A stretch of DNA of 40,026 nucleotides from Lysinibacillus mangiferihumi. Lineage in GTDB: Bacteria; Bacillota; Bacilli; Bacillales_A; Planococcaceae. A program made the position numbers and the translations under genes. How positions within the stretch are numbered: the stretch's first letter is position 1; each line of letters starts with the position of its first letter. The stretch spans positions 1-40,026 of the forward strand of contig NZ_PYWM01000039.1 of assembly GCF_003049665.1 (NCBI RefSeq). Reading direction: 5' to 3'. A model generated the notes under the pieces. That model worked only from the letters and a program-made list of their open reading frames with translations. It made no database searches and was not told the DNA's origin. This document shows, one piece after another, positions 37,209 to 40,026 of this stretch.

Positions 37209-38156
37209 TTACAATCCCTCCTGCTCAATTTCGGACATCGCCACTTTATGCGTATCTGAAATAGATTTTAAAGGGTATACTTTGCCTTGCTTATCATAGT
37301 ATTGATGATGGTCTTTTTGATATTTCTCTTCGACTTTTTGTCGTACTGCTTTGCGCTCCATTCTTGTTTCAGGCTCAATATGCGGAATGGCGGACAGTAA
37401 GCGATTTGTGTAAATATGCTGTGGATTGCTATAAATATCTTGACGGGTACCAGTTTCCACAAAGCGTCCCTTATACATAATGGCAATGTAATCACACATA
37501 TGTTTCACGACACCTAGGTCATGGGAGATAAATAAATAACTTAGCCCATATTCTTGCTGAATGTCTTTCATAAAGTTCAGCACTTGTGCTTGCACCGACA
37601 AATCGAGTGCCGACACAGGTTCATCTGCAATAATTAATTTCGGATTACAAGCAACCGCTCGAGCTATACCAAGACGCTGCTTTTGCCCTCCAGAAAATTC
37701 ATGAGGATACTTTAACAGCACATCCTCCGACATACCGACAATGGCTAGTAATTCTTTAATACGCCTGCGCTCCTCCTGATCACTAAGCTTCATAAAGTTA
37801 CGTATCGGCTCTGCCAGTATATCGATTACACGCTTTCTAGGGTTCATACTAGAATGAGCGTCTTGAAATATCATTTGAATATCACGACTATAGGCTGACC
37901 CTCGCTTGCGACGGCGATTGGTAACATTCTGTCCTTCATAAATAATTTGCCCCGTTGTTACCTTTTCAAGACCAATAATGGCTTTACCTGTAGTAGATTT
38001 CCCTGAACCTGACTCGCCAACTAAACCGTATGTTTTTCCTTTTTCAAATGCCATTGTAATGCCATCAACCGCATACACTTTATCTTTTATCGTATTGAAA
38101 AAGCCACCGCGAATCGGATAATGGACGTTTAAATCTTTAATTTGCATAAAGCTCAT
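37209..38156 (-). CDS. Oligopeptide-type ABC transporter ATPase, OppF-like
   Basis: A 315-residue ATPase with Walker [11 protein letters not shown]-loop IFQDAHSSMNPRKR, signature SGGQKQRLGIARAV, Walker B LIIADEPVSALDL and SHDLGVV. I start it at ATG 38156, which overlaps the stop of the upstream ATPase gene as ATGA; the longer frame to 38210 lies inside that gene. The C-terminal tail (about 250-315) is lysine-rich and differs from the first-operon OppF. It is the second ATPase of the heterodimeric motor of this importer. Confidence 0.92.
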   Translation of the reverse strand: MSFMQIKDLNVHYPIRGGFFNTIKDKVYAVDGITMAFEKGKTYGLVGESGSGKSTTGKAIIGLEKVTTGQIIYEGQNVTNRRRKRGSAYSRDIQMIFQDAHSSMNPRKRVIDILAEPIRNFMKLSDQEERRRIKELLAIVGMSEDVLLKYPHEFSGGQKQRLGIARAVACNPKLIIADEPVSALDLSVQAQVLNFMKDIQQEYGLSYLFISHDLGVVKHMCDYIAIMYKGRFVETGTRQDIYSNPQHIYTNRLLSAIPHIEPETRMERKAVRQKVEEKYQKDHHQYYDKQGKVYPLKSISDTHKVAMSEIEQEGL

Positions 38157-39163
38157 CCTGACAGCCCCTCGCTTTCTCCTGCAAAATGAAAGTGTTGCCA
38201 GCATGTACAACGAACAAAATGCTCAGGTGCAATTTCATGTAATTGTGGATGACTTTCATGAGCGGACGCGTCAATCCACGGTATACGCGATGAAAATCGG
38301 CAACCTTCACGCGGTAAATTTACAAGTGAAGGCACCATGCCTTGTATTACCTCTAGGCGCTCATGTTCCTCATGAGTTTGTGGAATCGAGTTTAATAGGG
38401 ACCGTGTATATGGATGTTTGGCATTGTTAAAAAGCTCTTGAACAGGCGCCTCTTCAATCACTTGGCCCGCATACATAACAGCAACTCGATCTGCCACCTC
38501 TGCTACAACACCTAAGTCATGGGTAATTAAAATAACGCCAGCATGTGTTTCATCTTGTAACGCTTTTAACAAATCTAAAATTTGTGCTTGTATCGTTACG
38601 TCCAATGCTGTTGTCGGTTCATCAGCAATAATGATGGCAGGTTTGCTCGATAAAGCTATCGCAATCATCACGCGTTGACGCATACCACCTGATAATTGAT
38701 GAGGAAATTGTTTAGCAACCCGTTTAGGATTAGCAATACCTACTTGCTCTAACAACTCTATTACACGTTCTTCCCGTTGTTGCTTTGTAAGTGTTGTATG
38801 ATAAATAAGCCCTTCTGCAATTTGTTCATGGATGCGCATTAATGGATTTAATGCCGAAAGAGGATCTTGAAAAATAAAGCCAATGTCATTCCCTCGTAGT
38901 TGGTTGAATTGCTCTTCACTTAACTGTGTTAAATTTTGTTGATTGTAAAGTATTTCTCCAGTCACTTTTGTATTCATTGCATTATGTAAGCCTACAATTG
39001 TTGTAGCTAACGTACTTTTCCCACAGCCCGACTCTCCAACTATAGCCAAAATTTCATTTTTTCTAAGCGAAAGCGAAACATCTTCAATTGCTGCATGATA
39101 AGTGTCTTTTAATCGAAAGCTCGTCGTTAAATTTTTTATCGTCAACAAGTCATTTGTACACAA
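38153..39163 (-). CDS. Oligopeptide-type ABC transporter ATPase, OppD-like
   Basis: A 336-residue ATPase, first gene of the second importer operon. Walker A GESGCGKST, Q-loop IFQDPLSALNPLM, signature SGGMRQRV, Walker [13 protein letters not shown] and ITHDLGVV are present. The C-terminal oligopeptide/dipeptide domain keeps the first and last cysteines of the usual cluster (EGCRFSSR and RCTCW), but the middle RCP and C..P positions are lost. The start is TTG at 39163 behind AGGAGGG at 7 bases; no ATG is suitably placed. A promoter must lie in the AT-rich region upstream, but I see none that is convincing. Confidence 0.92.
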   Translation of the reverse strand: MCTNDLLTIKNLTTSFRLKDTYHAAIEDVSLSLRKNEILAIVGESGCGKSTLATTIVGLHNAMNTKVTGEILYNQQNLTQLSEEQFNQLRGNDIGFIFQDPLSALNPLMRIHEQIAEGLIYHTTLTKQQREERVIELLEQVGIANPKRVAKQFPHQLSGGMRQRVMIAIALSSKPAIIIADEPTTALDVTIQAQILDLLKALQDETHAGVILITHDLGVVAEVADRVAVMYAGQVIEEAPVQELFNNAKHPYTRSLLNSIPQTHEEHERLEVIQGMVPSLVNLPREGCRFSSRIPWIDASAHESHPQLHEIAPEHFVRCTCWQHFHFAGESEGLSG

Positions 39164-39824
39164 ACAGTCTCCCTCCTACAATTATTTATCCGACAATTCA
39201 TTTTCTCTATATTAGAATTGCAATTTATCTAAAATCCCCCTTTCTTCACTCTTATTTTTTGTGAAAAATAATGTTTATCAAAATTACCTACCACAAGAAA
39301 AAACACGCTTTTCTATAGATAGAATAATCAGATAATTTAATGTATTGCTATTTTATCTAGAAATAATACATAAAATCAAGCTTATTTTGCAAATTACTAT
39401 TATAAAATTAAGGAGTATCAGCCTAGTTTTCGCTACAGGAAAATTAGTTTCCTAGTATCAAATTCAATTATTTGTTATCTTAATAAAATAAATACGCAAG
39501 GTTGTGGGTATTATTTTAAAATAATTAATTGAATATGAAATTTTAACTGGAAGTTTTATTTAACTCAATATAGTAACTATCAATAAATTTTATAGATATA
39601 TTTATCGTTATCTATTTTCTATATCAAACATTCCGCATTATCCACCTCTTATTACATCAATAAAATTAAAATACAACATTTTATTATAAGTTATACTTTA
39701 ATTACACTTTCAGTTGATGTTATTTAAGTTTGTAACTTTTTACAGAAAAATAGTTAGTTTTTACGCTTTATAAAATCCTTGCATGTACAATTTTGATACC
39801 CCCGTTTTCATGCCTTGGGTAGGG
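39164..39824. other. AT-rich intergenic region upstream of the second importer operon
   Basis: About 660 bp with no gene that I can support; it is markedly richer in A and T than its surroundings. It should hold the promoter of the minus-strand importer operon. TTGATA near 39279 (minus strand) has no good -10 at the right distance. TTGTCGGA on the minus strand (39196-39189) is one base from a Spo0A box but is a single short match. The region ends abruptly at the 21-bp repeat array. Confidence 0.6.
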
Positions 39825-40026
39825 GATTTCACTATGCTCCGCGGGTATTCTCTCTTGCTTCGCGGGTATTTCTCTCTACTCCGCGGGTATTCTCTCTTGC
39901 TCCGCGGGGATTTCACTCTGCTTCGCGGATATTTCTCTCTACTCCGCGGGTATTCTCTCTTGTTCCGCGGGTACACCCCCTTGCTCCGCGGGTATTCTCT
40001 CTTATTCCGCGGGTATCACCCTGCCC
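39825..40026. repeat. 21-bp tandem repeat array, right edge
   Basis: Nine full 21-bp units and a partial tenth, starting at 39825, 39846, 39867, 39888, 39909, 39930, 39951, 39972, 39993 and 40014. Nearly all end in CGCGGG, most as CCGCGGG. Typical unit starts are TATTCTCTCTTG and TATTTCTCTCTAC, again tending to alternate, but the units are more diverged than in the left array. The array runs off the right edge. Read on the minus strand, one frame is open with a seven-residue period (YPRSKRE, YPRSREK and variants); I do not call it a gene. Confidence 0.95.

Noticed and set aside
39189..39196. Spo0A box (TTGTCGGA) before the second importer operon
   Set aside because: A single 8-base match with one mismatch. 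A similar TGTCGAA at 25227-25233 is nearly 700 bp from oppA. Both are expected by chance.
39761..39976. 71-codon protein of YPRSKRE repeats
   Set aside because: It is made by the 21-bp array, starts at an arbitrary GTG and has no ribosome site; listed as a repeat rather than a gene.

Overview
The window is low-GC Firmicute DNA that most resembles a spore-forming member of the Bacillaceae/Planococcaceae, probably Lysinibacillus or a close relative such as Solibacillus. Three things point there. The central block has the Bacillus gene order yloC-gmk-rpoZ-coaBC-priA-def-fmt-rsmB-rlmN-prpC-prkC-rsgA-rpe-thiN-spoVM, with rpmB beyond it. A recognisable spoVM implies sporulation. Short CGCGGG-containing 21-bp tandem repeats lie at both ends. 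Genus is an inference; no search was run. Both edges stop inside the same kind of repeat in the same orientation, so the window may be a whole contig broken at repeats.

Layout. (1) 1-158: a 21-bp tandem array that runs into the 3' end of the first gene. (2) 115-5940: an arginine / methylarginine utilisation locus on the minus strand. It has two guanidino-group hydrolases (one a clear dimethylarginine dimethylaminohydrolase), a RocE/RocC-type permease and a RocB-type M20 hydrolase. A divergent IclR-family regulator sits across a compact promoter/operator region. (3) 6149-6337: rpmB on the plus strand. (4) 6457-20903: a tightly packed minus-strand housekeeping operon of 15 genes covering nucleotide metabolism, transcription, CoA synthesis, replication restart, translation start and rRNA modification, Ser/Thr phospho-signalling, ribosome assembly and sporulation. 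Most junctions overlap or are separated by a few bases. The coaBC gene has a degenerate ligase half, spoVM appears to start at CTG, and remA is missing from its usual place.

(5) 21209-22903: rqcH on the plus strand, divergent from the operon. (6) 23374-25059: a methyl-accepting chemotaxis protein. (7) 25910-31536: a complete plus-strand oligopeptide ABC importer (oppA-B-C-D-F), with a hairpin between oppA and oppB that could raise the relative level of the binding protein. (8) 31617-39163: a second, minus-strand oligopeptide-type importer in the order D-F-B-C-SBP-SBP, with two tandem-duplicated binding lipoproteins. The two importer operons converge on about 80 bp. (9) 39164-39824: AT-rich DNA without genes, then the second 21-bp array to 40026.

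How it fits together. The first locus looks like an uptake-and-degrade module for arginine derivatives under a local IclR switch. The centre is core growth machinery. The right third takes up peptides through two separate importers, with a chemoreceptor next to them. The best candidate for an undescribed system is the DDAH/DDAH-like/RocE/RocB/IclR locus with its four-half-site operator. The most unusual gene-level observations are the decayed CoaB domain, the CTG-initiated spoVM whose stop codon lies in its own terminator, and the repeat array that has become the C-terminus of RocB.
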